The notes under the pieces: generated by a model
What the model was told of the DNA's origin: nothing
What the model saw: the letters and a program-made list of their open reading frames with translations, nothing else
Databases searched by the model: none
Position numbers and translations under genes: made by a program
Assembly: GCA_036277635.1 (NCBI GenBank)
Contig: DASUMP010000019.1
Location: 1 to 16,141, forward strand
DNA length: 16,141 bases
Direction: 5' to 3'
Source: DASUMP01 sp036277635
GTDB taxonomy: Bacteria; Actinomycetota; Acidimicrobiia; IMCC26256; PALSA-610
In this document: piece by piece, positions 1-6,693 of the stretch
Layout: each line of letters starts with the position of its first letter
Numbering within the stretch: the stretch's first letter is position 1

Positions 1-195
1 GTGCTCTGGGTCCAAGAGGAGCCCGAGAACATGGGCGCGCTCCCGTTCGTCTCCGCGTTCGTCCGTCCGGTCCTCCCCCGCGGCGTCGCGCTGCACACGA
101 TCGGACGCGACCCGAGCCCGAGCCCCGCGACCGGCAGCCAGATCGTGCACGATCGTGAGCAGCTCGCACTGCTCACGCAGGCGATCCCCGACTAG
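1..195 (+). CDS. sucA: 2-oxoglutarate dehydrogenase E1 component, C-terminal fragment
   Basis: This is the last 64 residues of the thiamine-diphosphate E1 subunit of 2-oxoglutarate dehydrogenase, or of the multifunctional Kgd protein of actinobacteria. The gene enters from the left edge, so the valine codon at position 1 is internal and not a start. Two family signatures are visible: WVQEEPENMGA near the beginning, and SPATGSQIVHDREQ before the end, which corresponds to the SPA(T/V)G...H...Q tail of SucA proteins. The enzyme acts in the TCA cycle in the cytoplasm. Its TAG stop shares bases with the TAG stop of the convergent transporter gene; the two lie within the palindrome CTAG at 192-195, leaving no room for a terminator between them. 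Only the tail is present, so SucA and Kgd cannot be told apart here. Confidence 0.88.
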   Translation: MLWVQEEPENMGALPFVSAFVRPVLPRGVALHTIGRDPSPSPATGSQIVHDREQLALLTQAIPD

Positions 196-1790
196 CGATC
201 GACGAGAGGTTCCGCCGGTTCCGCCGGCGCCACCTCGACGTGGTCGTCGCCCCGAGCCGGGAGCCACACGAACGTCACGACGGCGCCGATCAGCGCCGCA
301 CCCGACGCGACGAGCACGCCGCGATGCAAGCCGGTGACGAACGCTTCCTGCGCGGTGCGCACGAGCAGCGCTCCGGTCTCAGCGGGGAGCTGACCGGCGA
401 CCTGCAGCGCGCCGCCGAGCGACGCCCTCGCCTGTTCGGCCGCCTCGGTCGGCAGCCCGCTGCGCCCGACGAACGCTCCGATCTCGCCGCGGTAGATCGA
501 CGACATGACACTGCCCACGATCGCCACCCCGAGTGCGCCGCCGACCTGGCGCGTCGTGTCGTTCACCGCGGACCCGACACCGGCCTTCGCTCGCGGGAGC
601 GATCCCATGATGGATTCCGTCGCGGGCGCCATGACGAGAGCCATACCGGTCGCCATGAGCATCATCCGCCACAACACGTCGCCGACGTAGCTGGAATCGA
701 CCGGGATCGTGGCGAGCAGGGCCAGCGCGACCGTGACCAGACCCAGACCGGTCGTGACCACCGCTTTCGTGCCGAAGCGCTCGACCAGACGCGCGCTCGA
801 CGGTGCGACGACGAGCATCACCGCCGCCCACGGCAACAGCCGCACCCCGGCCTGCAGCGGCGAGTACCCCATGACGAACTGCAGGTGCTGGGTCAGCAGG
901 AACGTCGCGCCGAACATCGCGAAGAAGACCGCGGTGATGCCGAGGCTCGCGGCGGTGAAGCGCGGGTTCTTGAAGAACTGCACGTCGAGCATCGGGTGAT
1001 CGCTGCGGGCCTCCCACCACGCGAAGCCGAGCAGCACGAGCGCGCCGAGGGCGAACGCCGACAGCGTGACCGTGTCGGTCCATCCTCGCTCCGGTCCTTC
1101 GATGATCCCGTACAGCAGCGCGACGAGCCCGACGATCGACAGCAGCGCCCCGATCGGGTCCTGGCGCGGGCGCGACGGGTCCGACGACGTCGGCACGATC
1201 AGCACGCCCGCGACGAGCGCGATCACGACGATCGGCAGGTTCACGGTGAACACCGAGCCCCAGTAGAAGTGCTCGAGCAAGAAGCCGCCGGTGATCGGGC
1301 CGAGTGCGGTCGCGACGCCCGCGATCCCGGCCCACATCCCGATGGCGCGCCCGCGCTCTTCGGGCGGGAAGACGTTCGTGATGATCGACAACGTGGCCGG
1401 CATGATGAACGCGCCGCCCACGCCCATGAGCCCGCGCGTGGCGATGAGCTGCGCGGGAGTGTCGGAGAGCGCGGCGAGCAGCGACCCGAGCCCGAACACG
1501 ACCAGCCCCACTTGCAGCGCGCCGCGCCGACCGAACCGGTCGCCGAGACTGCCGGCGGTGAGCAGCAGCCCGGCGAACACGAGCGTGTACGAGTCGACCA
1601 TCCACTGCAGCTCGCTGTTGGTGGCGTCGAGCTCGCGCACCAGGGTGGGGAGCGCCACGTTGAGGATCGAGTTGTCGACGATGATGACGAGCAGGCTCAG
1701 GCACATCACGCCGAGCACCCACCACCGCTGGTGGTACGCGCGACTCGAACGATCGAACGGGATCAACGCGGGATTCGGTGCCGCCGTCAT
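192..1790 (-). CDS. MFS drug transporter, DHA2 (EmrB/QacA) family
   Basis: A 532-residue inner-membrane protein of the major facilitator superfamily, with the length and about 14 hydrophobic segments expected of proton-coupled DHA2 multidrug exporters. Visible motifs are VDNSILNVALPTL in the first helix (motif D1 type), GSLGDRFGRRGALQ after the second helix (motif A), and ALGPITGGFLLEHF in the fifth helix (motif C, typical of antiporters). The substrate cannot be read from sequence. The start ATG at 1790 lies 13 bases downstream of the stop of the small membrane gene, with only a weak GAGGCG as a possible ribosome site, so the two are probably co-transcribed. No TetR- or MarR-type regulator is next to it. 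The last 20 or so residues are a hydrophilic, acidic tail. Confidence 0.93.
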   Translation of the reverse strand: MTAAPNPALIPFDRSSRAYHQRWWVLGVMCLSLLVIIVDNSILNVALPTLVRELDATNSELQWMVDSYTLVFAGLLLTAGSLGDRFGRRGALQVGLVVFGLGSLLAALSDTPAQLIATRGLMGVGGAFIMPATLSIITNVFPPEERGRAIGMWAGIAGVATALGPITGGFLLEHFYWGSVFTVNLPIVVIALVAGVLIVPTSSDPSRPRQDPIGALLSIVGLVALLYGIIEGPERGWTDTVTLSAFALGALVLLGFAWWEARSDHPMLDVQFFKNPRFTAASLGITAVFFAMFGATFLLTQHLQFVMGYSPLQAGVRLLPWAAVMLVVAPSSARLVERFGTKAVVTTGLGLVTVALALLATIPVDSSYVGDVLWRMMLMATGMALVMAPATESIMGSLPRAKAGVGSAVNDTTRQVGGALGVAIVGSVMSSIYRGEIGAFVGRSGLPTEAAEQARASLGGALQVAGQLPAETGALLVRTAQEAFVTGLHRGVLVASGAALIGAVVTFVWLPARGDDHVEVAPAEPAEPLVDR

Positions 1791-1803
1791 CGGTGGAGAC
1801 GCC

Positions 1804-2046
1804 TCAGACCGGCGCGCCGTCGCGCGTCGCGGCCGACTCCGGGCGCGCCGCGCGCAGCGCCCGCCAGCCGAGCCGCGCGACCGCGATCCCGAACGCGATC
1901 GACACGACCGCGAGCACCCCGTGGACGACCTTGAACCCGGTGGACTCGTCCTGGCCCGTCATGATCCAGAGCCGGGTGACCCAGACGTAGAGCGTCCAGG
2001 CACCGGCCGCGAGCAGGAGGACAGCGGCTCGTCGCGACAGCGTCAT
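1804..2046 (-). CDS. Small two-helix membrane protein, SCO4848-like
   Basis: An 80-residue protein with two predicted membrane helices, roughly residues 5-28 and 40-62, followed by a basic, hydrophilic tail. The pattern (MTLSRRA at the start, a Trp-rich first helix, VVHGVLAVVS in the second helix and a GWRALRA end) resembles the small actinobacterial SCO4848 family as I remember it; that family has no established function. The ATG is supported by a TANNNT hexamer (TACCGT, 2054-2059) seven bases upstream, which would give a leaderless message. It lies between dapA, 31 bases upstream, and the DHA2 transporter, 13 bases downstream, on the same strand. Family membership is my recognition and has not been searched. 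Confidence 0.7.
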   Translation of the reverse strand: MTLSRRAAVLLLAAGAWTLYVWVTRLWIMTGQDESTGFKVVHGVLAVVSIAFGIAVARLGWRALRAARPESAATRDGAPV

Positions 2047-2053
2047 GGGCGAG

Positions 2054-2059
2054 ACGGTA
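2054..2059 (-). promoter_or_regulatory. Probable -10 element (TACCGT), leaderless start of small membrane gene
   Basis: On the minus strand TACCGT sits seven bases before the ATG at 2046, matching the actinobacterial TANNNT -10 consensus and placing transcription initiation at or within a base or two of the start codon. It lies in the 31-base gap after dapA. No convincing -35 was seen. Confidence 0.5.
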
Positions 2060-2077
2060 CCGACGGGGGCCGGGCGA

Positions 2078-2974
2078 TCAGGAAGCGGCGGCGATCGCGG
2101 CGAGGCAGTGCGCGACCGCGGCGTCAGACGCCGGCGTCATGGGCGCGCGCAGATCAGGCGTGGCGATCCGACCCTGCGCGTGGAGCACGCCCTTCCACAC
2201 GCACGGGTTCGGCTCCGCGAACCCGGCTTGGACGACCGGGAGCAACGCCTCGGCGTGGGCGCGCCCGTCGTCGATCTTGCCCGCGAGCCCGCACTCGACC
2301 ATCGCCACGAACCGGTCGGTGCACACGTGCGCAGCCGCGGTGATGCCGCCGCTCCCGCCGAGCAGGACCGTGGGGAAGAGGAACGGGTCCTCACCACCGA
2401 GCACATGGAAGTCGCGCGGCGCATTCGCGAGGACTTCGAGCGTGTCGACGTCGAGCCCGCCGACGGCTTGCTTCAGCCCGGCGATGCCGTCGACGTCGGC
2501 AAGCTCGAGCAACGCACTCGCGCCGAGCCCGCGGCCGGTGCGGTACGGGATGTTGTAGACGATGATCGGCACCGGGCTCTCGGCGGCGACCGCGCGCATG
2601 TGCGCGACGATCCCGGCCTCCGACGGTCGCACGTAGTACGGCACCACGACGAGCGCGGCCACGACCGACGCGACACCGTCGAGCGCGACCGTCGCGGAGA
2701 TCGTGGTGTGCGTACTGTTCGTGCCCGTCCCCACGACGAGCGGGGCCCCGCGCTCGACGCAGACGCGCGCGCACGCGTCGATCACTGCGCGCTTCTCGGT
2801 CGCGTCGAGCGCCGCCGACTCGCCGGTCGTGCCGAGCGCGACGATCCCGGCGGCACCGGCGTCGAGGTACTCGCGGCACAGGCGCTCGATCGCTTCGACG
2901 TCGACCGCGCCGGAGGCGTCGAACGGCGTGATCAACGGGATCCACACGCCGCGCAGGTCGAGCGAGCTCGTCAC
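2078..2974 (-). CDS. dapA: 4-hydroxy-tetrahydrodipicolinate synthase (DapA family aldolase)
   Basis: A 298-residue class I aldolase of the DHDPS/NAL family, which as DapA condenses pyruvate with aspartate semialdehyde in lysine and diaminopimelate synthesis. The expected catalytic set is present: GTTGES (48-53) for the pyruvate carboxylate, Tyr114 in PYY, Tyr140 in YNIPYRTGR with Arg145 binding the substrate carboxylate, and the Schiff-base Lys168 in GLKQA. The Arg in the YNIPYRTG loop favours true DapA over N-acetylneuraminate lyase. The usual PYYNRP is PYYVRP here, a mild deviation. The GTG start at 2974 is fixed by a -10 hexamer exactly one leaderless spacing upstream, shared with the divergent TSUP gene. 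No other lysine genes are in the window, so a paralogue acting on another 2-oxo acid is possible. Confidence 0.82.
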   Translation of the reverse strand: MTSSLDLRGVWIPLITPFDASGAVDVEAIERLCREYLDAGAAGIVALGTTGESAALDATEKRAVIDACARVCVERGAPLVVGTGTNSTHTTISATVALDGVASVVAALVVVPYYVRPSEAGIVAHMRAVAAESPVPIIVYNIPYRTGRGLGASALLELADVDGIAGLKQAVGGLDVDTLEVLANAPRDFHVLGGEDPFLFPTVLLGGSGGITAAAHVCTDRFVAMVECGLAGKIDDGRAHAEALLPVVQAGFAEPNPCVWKGVLHAQGRIATPDLRAPMTPASDAAVAHCLAAIAAAS

Positions 2975-2980
2975 GAGGCC

Positions 2981-2990
2981 AGGCTAGCCT
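2981..2990. promoter_or_regulatory. Palindromic bidirectional -10 element for dapA and TSUP permease
   Basis: AGGCTAGCCT is a perfect 10-base palindrome in the 24-base gap between two divergent GTG starts. Each strand reads TAGCCT (plus 2985-2990, minus 2986-2981), sharing the central TA. Counting from -12 to +1 puts the minus start at 2974, the first base of the dapA GTG, and the plus start at about 2997-2999, next to the GTG at 2999. Both messages would be leaderless or nearly so. Confidence 0.65.
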
Positions 2991-2998
2991 CGCCCGCC

Positions 2999-3808
2999 GT
3001 GTCCGATGCCGTGCAGATCGCGCTCACCGTGCTCGCCGGCATCGGGACCGGAGTGCTCTCGGGCATGTTCGGTATCGGGGGTGCGGTCATCTCGAACCCG
3101 TCGGTGCGCGCGCTCGGCGCCTCGCCGATCGAGTCGGTCGGGTCGACGCTGCCGTCGATCATCCCGTCGGCGATCGCGGGATCGATGCGCTATCGCCGCG
3201 AAGGCCTGCTGCGCACCGACATGATCGCCTGGGTCGGCGCGGCGGGTGCGGCCGCGTCGATCGGCGGATCGCAGCTCTCCGCGGTGCTGCCCGGTGACGG
3301 CCACCTCCTCACCATGGGCGTTGCGGTCCTCATGGCGTACACCGCGGTGCGCACCGCCCGCAGCCGACCCGCCGCGCCACCGGCGCCCGAAGCCGACGTC
3401 GAGATGCTGCAACCGGAGTCGGGGCCCGCGCGCTTCGAGCCGTGGCGCCTCGTCGTGATCGGTCTGGCCGCGGGGTTCCTCTCGGGGCTGCTCGGCATCG
3501 GCGGCGGGCTGCTCATGGTCCCCGCGTTCAGTGGATGGCTCCGCCTCCCCCTCAAGCAGACGATCGCGACGTCGCTCGCGTGCGTGGCGATCATCGCGGT
3601 CCCGGGAATGGCGAACCACGCGCGACTCGGCCACATCGACTGGTCGTTCGCGATCCCGCTCGCGATCGGCGTCGTCCCCGGTGCTCGCATCGGTGCCGGC
3701 ATCACCATCGGCGCGAGCGACCGCAACGTCCGACTCATCGTCGGCGTCGGGCTCGGCGTCATCGGCGTGCTCTACGCGATCGTCGAGCTCGTCGCCCTCG
3801 TCAGCTGA
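2999..3808 (+). CDS. TSUP (TauE/SafE, DUF81) family permease
   Basis: A 269-residue integral membrane protein made of two homologous halves, as is usual for the TSUP family of sulfite, sulfoacetate and other organic anion exporters. The repeat is direct to see: TGVLSGMFGIGGAVISNP in the first half and AGFLSGLLGIGGGLLMVPA in the second, separated by a hydrophilic loop rich in Pro, Ala and Glu. About eight helices are likely. The frame stays open far upstream, but the GTG at 2999 is preferred because it gives the family start, just precedes the first helix and lies eight bases after the TAGCCT -10 hexamer. The stop overlaps the stop of convergent udgB in the palindrome TCAGCTGA (3801-3808). The substrate is unknown. 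Confidence 0.88.
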   Translation: MSDAVQIALTVLAGIGTGVLSGMFGIGGAVISNPSVRALGASPIESVGSTLPSIIPSAIAGSMRYRREGLLRTDMIAWVGAAGAAASIGGSQLSAVLPGDGHLLTMGVAVLMAYTAVRTARSRPAAPPAPEADVEMLQPESGPARFEPWRLVVIGLAAGFLSGLLGIGGGLLMVPAFSGWLRLPLKQTIATSLACVAIIAVPGMANHARLGHIDWSFAIPLAIGVVPGARIGAGITIGASDRNVRLIVGVGLGVIGVLYAIVELVALVS

Positions 3809-4499
3809 TCGTCGCGAGGGTGCGGGCGCGGGTGAAGACGGCGTCGAGCATCGGCGGGGTGAGCTTGCCGGTGAACGTGTTCTGCTGACTCGGGTGGAAC
3901 GAGCACACGACGGCGACGGGACCCGTCGTGTGCTCCACGCCGTGACCGAAGCGGGGCCGGCGCGGCCCGAGATCGTGACCGGCCTCACGCAGCGCGCGCC
4001 ACACCGACTCGTAGGCGAACGATCCGAGGGCGACGACGATGCGCAGGCTCGTCAACAGCTCGATCTCGCGCACGAAGTACGGGCGGCACTCGTCGCGCTC
4101 GGTGGGGGTCGGTGCGTTCGCGGGCGGCGCGCAGCGCACGGCGGCCGCGATGTACGCGTCGTGGAGTCGGAGGCCGTCGTCGATCGCGACCGCGTGCGCT
4201 TGGTTCGCGAACCCGGTCCGGTGCAGCGACGCGAACAGGAAGTCGCCGGAGCGGTCGCCGGTGAAGACCCGCCCGGTGCGGTTCCCGCCGTGGGCCGCCG
4301 GAGCGAGCCCCGCGACGAGGACGCGCGCGTCCGGATCGCCGAACCCGGGAACGGGCCGCGCCCAGTAGGTCTCGTCGCGGAAGGCGGCCCGCTTCTCGGC
4401 CCCGACGCGCTCGCGCCACTCGACGAGGCGCGGGCACGCGCGGCACCGCACCACCTCGGCGGTGAGCTCGGTCAGGTCGCGCGCTCGAGTCTCGACCAC
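3801..4499 (-). CDS. udgB: Uracil-DNA glycosylase family 5 (UdgB)
   Basis: A 232-residue DNA repair glycosylase that removes uracil, and in family 5 also hypoxanthine or xanthine, from DNA. Four cysteines fit the 4Fe-4S site of family 4/5 enzymes: Cys19 and Cys22 (CRAC), Cys123 and Cys138 (C-X14-C). Motif 1 is GLAPAAHGGNRTGRVFTGDR (64-83), the form diagnostic for UdgB rather than family 4, and the C-terminal active-site motif is HPSQQNTFTG (202-211). The GTG at 4499 is chosen because TACCAT lies seven bases upstream as a leaderless -10. The frame remains open upstream, but only across the divergent kinase gene. It is one of several Fe-S proteins here and overlaps the convergent TSUP gene by eight bases. 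Confidence 0.9.
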   Translation of the reverse strand: MVETRARDLTELTAEVVRCRACPRLVEWRERVGAEKRAAFRDETYWARPVPGFGDPDARVLVAGLAPAAHGGNRTGRVFTGDRSGDFLFASLHRTGFANQAHAVAIDDGLRLHDAYIAAAVRCAPPANAPTPTERDECRPYFVREIELLTSLRIVVALGSFAYESVWRALREAGHDLGPRRPRFGHGVEHTTGPVAVVCSFHPSQQNTFTGKLTPPMLDAVFTRARTLATIS

Positions 4500-4506
4500 G
4501 CCGGCG

Positions 4507-4512
4507 ATGGTA
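4507..4512 (-). promoter_or_regulatory. Probable -10 element (TACCAT) for udgB
   Basis: On the minus strand TACCAT ends seven bases before the GTG at 4499, giving a leaderless start. On the other strand the same bases contain an ATG (4507) that would be an alternative start for the divergent kinase; the promoter reading and the family start argue against that use. Confidence 0.5.
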
Positions 4513-4528
4513 CGAGTCGCGACCTCGC

Positions 4529-4534
4529 TACCCT
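4529..4534 (+). promoter_or_regulatory. Probable -10 element (TACCCT) for the lipid kinase gene
   Basis: TACCCT ends eight bases before the GTG at 4543, the same spacing as TAGCCT before the TSUP start. It supports the GTG at 4543 over the upstream in-frame ATG at 4507, which would lie upstream of this promoter. Confidence 0.5.
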
Positions 4535-4542
4535 CGCCGGCG

Positions 4543-5457
4543 GTGCGACTCCTCCTGCTCGTGAACACCACTGCGTCGTCGGTGACCGCGCGCAAGCGCG
4601 TCGTGATCCGCAAGGCGCTGAGCGCCGACCACGACGTGGAGGTCGCAGAGACGTCGCGACGGGGCCACGCCACCCGCCTCGCCCGCGCCGCGGCGAACGA
4701 CGGCGTCGACGTGGTCGCGGTCCTCGCCGGCGACGGCACGTTGAACGAGGCCGCCGACGGCCTGGCTGGCACCGACACCGCACTCGCCCCGCTGGCCGGC
4801 GGGTCGACGAACGTGTACGCCCGCACCATCGGCGTGCCCCTCGACCTCGTCGAAGCGACCGGCGTGCTGCTCGGGTCGCTCGAGCAGCGGTCGTTCCGGC
4901 GCATCGGCCTCGGCAAGGTCGCGGGTCGCCGGTTCCTGTTCCACACGGGCCTCGGCTTCGACGCCGCGGTCATCCGGCGCGTCGAACGCCACGGCGACCT
5001 CAAGCGCTACGCGTCGCATCCACTGCATGTGGTCGCCGCGCTCGACACCTGGATGCGCCACTACGACCGGTCGCGACCGCGCTTCGACCTCGTGCTCGGT
5101 ACCGGCGAGCGCATCGAAGGATGCCGCTTCGCGATCGTGTCGAAGACCTCCCCGTACACGTACCTCGGGAACATCCCGATCACGGTCGCGCCCGAAGCCG
5201 GGCTCGCGAGCGCGCTCACGGTCACCGCGTTCCAACGACTCGACGCCCCGACGATCATCGGCGCCGCGCTCTCGGCGATGCGATCGGGCCGCTTCTTGCA
5301 CCATCGACGCGGCATCGTGCACCGCACCGGCGTGCTGTCGTGCGCGGTGCAGGGCCACGGCCCGTTCCCCCACCAGGTCGACGGCGACGACCTCGGCGAC
5401 GCCGACCGTCTCGACATCTCCTACGAACCGGACTCGCTCACGCTCGTGGTGCCCTGA
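4543..5457 (+). CDS. Diacylglycerol kinase family lipid kinase (DagK/YegS-like)
   Basis: A 304-residue enzyme of the DAGK catalytic family, which phosphorylates diacylglycerol or a related lipid using ATP at the inner face of the membrane. The nucleotide-binding motif GDGTLNEAADG begins at residue 63, and the second signature PLAGGSTNVYART lies at 83-95 (the usual form is PLGTGNDFAR or GGTANVFAR). GLGFDAAV and a C-terminal beta-rich domain follow, with the sequence QVDGDDLG near the end as in the QxDGE motif of this family. The start at 4543 gives the typical VRLLLLVN beginning and fits a leaderless promoter. Its 3-prime end overlaps the convergent phosphodiesterase gene by 37 bases. Whether it acts on diacylglycerol, sphingoid bases or another lipid cannot be decided. 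Confidence 0.88.
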   Translation: MRLLLLVNTTASSVTARKRVVIRKALSADHDVEVAETSRRGHATRLARAAANDGVDVVAVLAGDGTLNEAADGLAGTDTALAPLAGGSTNVYARTIGVPLDLVEATGVLLGSLEQRSFRRIGLGKVAGRRFLFHTGLGFDAAVIRRVERHGDLKRYASHPLHVVAALDTWMRHYDRSRPRFDLVLGTGERIEGCRFAIVSKTSPYTYLGNIPITVAPEAGLASALTVTAFQRLDAPTIIGAALSAMRSGRFLHHRRGIVHRTGVLSCAVQGHGPFPHQVDGDDLGDADRLDISYEPDSLTLVVP

Positions 5458-6164
5458 GCGTCGCCGAGCGCGACCCTCGCGACGTCAGGCACGTCGGTGA
5501 TCACGCCGTCGACGCCGGCGGCGACGAGTCGACGGATCTCGTCGGGGTCGTTGACCGTCCACACGTCGAGGCGCACACCCGCGGTGCGGGCGGCCGCCAC
5601 CGCGGCGTCGGGATCGAGCGCGAGATCGCCGAAATAGGGGTGCAACCACGGGTGCCCGTGCGCCGCGGCGATCGGGGCCGCCTGCTCGACCGGCTGGCCG
5701 AACGTGAGCCACGCGGTGACGATCTCGGGCGCGTGCGCGCGCACCACGTCGACCGCACCCAGGTCGAACGACGACAGGATCACCGACGGTCCCATGCCGA
5801 GCTCGGCCACGAGGTCGACTGCGGCGCGCGCGACGACGTGGTCGGGGTCGGCGTCGGGCTCGTGGGGCAGGCACTTCACTTCCACGTTCACGAGGAGGCC
5901 GCGCAGCTCCTCGAGCGCCGCACGCAGCGTCGGGACGTCAGGGTGCTCGGCGACGAGGTCGGCGTACGAACGCCCGCGCAGCACACCGAAGCCTTCGATG
6001 TGGGCGTCGTGGCGTACCACGAGCACGTCGTCGGAGGTGCGCCGCACGTCGAGCTCGACGCCGTCGGCGCCCGCGGCGCGGGCCGCGGCGAACGCGGCGA
6101 GGGTGTTCTCGGGGGCCTGGCGGTTGGCACCACGGTGCGCGAGCACGAGGGGGGCGAGGGCCAC
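5421..6164 (-). CDS. Glycerophosphodiester phosphodiesterase (UgpQ/GDPD family)
   Basis: A 247-residue cytoplasmic phosphodiesterase that hydrolyses glycerophosphodiesters to glycerol 3-phosphate and an alcohol. It has no signal peptide, so it is of UgpQ type rather than periplasmic GlpQ. The TIM-barrel catalytic set is visible: HRG (10-12), PENT (18-21), Glu37 and Asp39 in GVELDV, His52-Asp53 in VVRHDAH, VNVEVK and DVWTVND. The GTG at 6164 begins six bases after TAGTGT on the minus strand, a leaderless arrangement. It converges on and overlaps the lipid kinase gene by 37 bases, so the last 12 or so codons of each are antisense to each other. The pairing with a lipid kinase suggests a shared lipid turnover role, but they are on opposite strands. 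Confidence 0.92.
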   Translation of the reverse strand: MALAPLVLAHRGANRQAPENTLAAFAAARAAGADGVELDVRRTSDDVLVVRHDAHIEGFGVLRGRSYADLVAEHPDVPTLRAALEELRGLLVNVEVKCLPHEPDADPDHVVARAAVDLVAELGMGPSVILSSFDLGAVDVVRAHAPEIVTAWLTFGQPVEQAAPIAAAHGHPWLHPYFGDLALDPDAAVAAARTAGVRLDVWTVNDPDEIRRLVAAGVDGVITDVPDVARVALGDAQGTTSVSESGS

Positions 6165-6170
6165 GGGGGA

Positions 6171-6176
6171 ACACTA
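6171..6176 (-). promoter_or_regulatory. Probable -10 element (TAGTGT) for the phosphodiesterase
   Basis: On the minus strand TAGTGT ends six bases before the GTG at 6164, so +1 would fall on the G of the start codon. Confidence 0.5.
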
Positions 6177-6226
6177 CGTGCCCGCCCGGGAGCGGCCCGG
6201 GGACCGTGAGAACGGCAACACGTTCC

Positions 6227-6244
6227 ACTTTCGCCGGCAAAAGT
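6227..6244. promoter_or_regulatory. Near-perfect 18-base palindrome upstream of whiB1
   Basis: ACTTTCGCCGGCAAAAGT pairs at eight of nine positions (a single C/A mismatch). It lies about 15 bases upstream of the proposed whiB1 -35 and its AT-rich arms stand out in G+C-rich DNA, as expected for a dimeric regulator site. The rest of the 204-base gap (6165-6368) holds the elements listed next and no open gene that I can support. Confidence 0.45.
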
Positions 6245-6247
6245 CCT

Positions 6248-6256
6248 GGTCAGACC
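6248..6256. promoter_or_regulatory. GGTCAGACC inverted repeat, possible GntR/FadR-type operator
   Basis: GGTC-A-GACC is a perfect odd palindrome preceded by T, giving TGGTCAGACC, which resembles the TGGTCNGACCA sites bound by FadR-subfamily GntR regulators. It ends two bases before the proposed -35 of whiB1. No GntR gene is in the window, so the binder is unknown. Confidence 0.35.
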
Positions 6257-6258
6257 CC

Positions 6259-6288
6259 TTGCGGACCGTACCGAAACGTCAGTAGCGT
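6259..6288 (+). promoter_or_regulatory. Candidate sigma-70 promoter of whiB1
   Basis: TTGCGG (6259-6264) and TAGCGT (6283-6288) are separated by 18 bases, placing +1 near 6295 and giving a leader of about 74 bases. Unlike most genes here, whiB1 has a ribosome site, GAGGGGGA at 6353-6360, eight bases before its GTG, consistent with a leadered message. Confidence 0.5.
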
Positions 6289-6368
6289 TCGCAGTCGGCC
6301 GTTCCGCCGACATCACACGTTCCGGGCGCACAAGCCATCGGCTGCGCGACCCGAGGGGGACACACACC

Positions 6369-6659
6369 GTGGCGTTGACCTGGATCCGCACGCACGACTG
6401 GGACAGCGCCGCGTGGCGCGACCGTGCCGCTTGCCGCGACACGAACCCGGAGATGTTCTTCCCGATCGGCACGACCGGCGTCGCGATCGACCAGATCGAC
6501 GCCGCGCTGCGCATCTGCACCCAGTGTCCGGTCGTCGACGAGTGCTTGGAGTTCGCGCTCGCGACGAATCAAGAGGCCGGCGTGTGGGGCGCGACCACCG
6601 AGGACGAGCGGCGCAAGCTGCGCAAGACGTGGCTCGCCGAGCAGCGCGCCGTCGTCTGA
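6369..6659 (+). CDS. whiB1: WhiB-family Fe-S transcriptional regulator, WhiB1 type
   Basis: A 96-residue WhiB protein. It carries the four cysteines that bind a 4Fe-4S cluster (Cys22, Cys50, Cys53, Cys59; spacing C-X27-C-X2-C-X5-C), the GVWGA turn (71-75) and a basic C-terminal DNA-binding segment (RRKLRK). In mycobacteria WhiB1 is essential, binds the housekeeping sigma factor and reacts with nitric oxide. The WhiB1 assignment rests on the NPEMFFPIGTTG segment, close to the mycobacterial PELFFPVGNSG, and on synteny: it is convergent with pdtaS, as Rv3219 is with Rv3220c. The GTG at 6369 follows a good ribosome site. An alternative that other WhiB paralogues fit equally well is unlikely given the neighbour. 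Confidence 0.92.
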   Translation: MALTWIRTHDWDSAAWRDRAACRDTNPEMFFPIGTTGVAIDQIDAALRICTQCPVVDECLEFALATNQEAGVWGATTEDERRKLRKTWLAEQRAVV

Positions 6660-6670
6660 TCGCCTGAACC

Positions 6671-6688
6671 GCGGATCGCCCGATCCGC
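6671..6688. terminator. Hairpin between whiB1 and pdtaS, likely bidirectional terminator
   Basis: GCGGATC-GCCC-GATCCGC forms a perfect seven-pair stem (eight with a two-base loop) in the 34-base gap between the convergent stops. No T-run follows on either strand, as is common in high-G+C actinobacteria. Confidence 0.6.
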
Positions 6689-6693
6689 CGAGG

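Noticed and set aside
240..1934. A 564-codon open frame antisense to the transporter
   Set aside because: The product is low-complexity Arg/His/Asp-rich sequence, while the opposite strand encodes a clear DHA2 transporter.
2045..2998. Upstream extension of the TSUP permease frame to 2045
   Set aside because: The extension is antisense to dapA and not membrane-like. The permease fold begins just after the GTG at 2999.
4500..5003. Upstream extension of udgB
   Set aside because: It would overlap most of the first half of the lipid kinase on the other strand, with Arg/Ser-rich sequence and no UDG homology; the -10 at 4507-4512 supports 4499.
3531..6209. An 892-codon open frame on the plus strand
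   Set aside because: It runs in a shadow frame across TSUP, udgB, the lipid kinase and the phosphodiesterase, and its product is Arg/Pro/Ser-rich with no domain. Long false frames are expected at this G+C content.
6205..6222. CGTG-N10-CACG repeat considered as a CRP/GlxR site
   Set aside because: The spacing between half-sites is N10 instead of the N8 between GTG and CAC in TGTGA-N6-TCACA, and the outer bases do not match.
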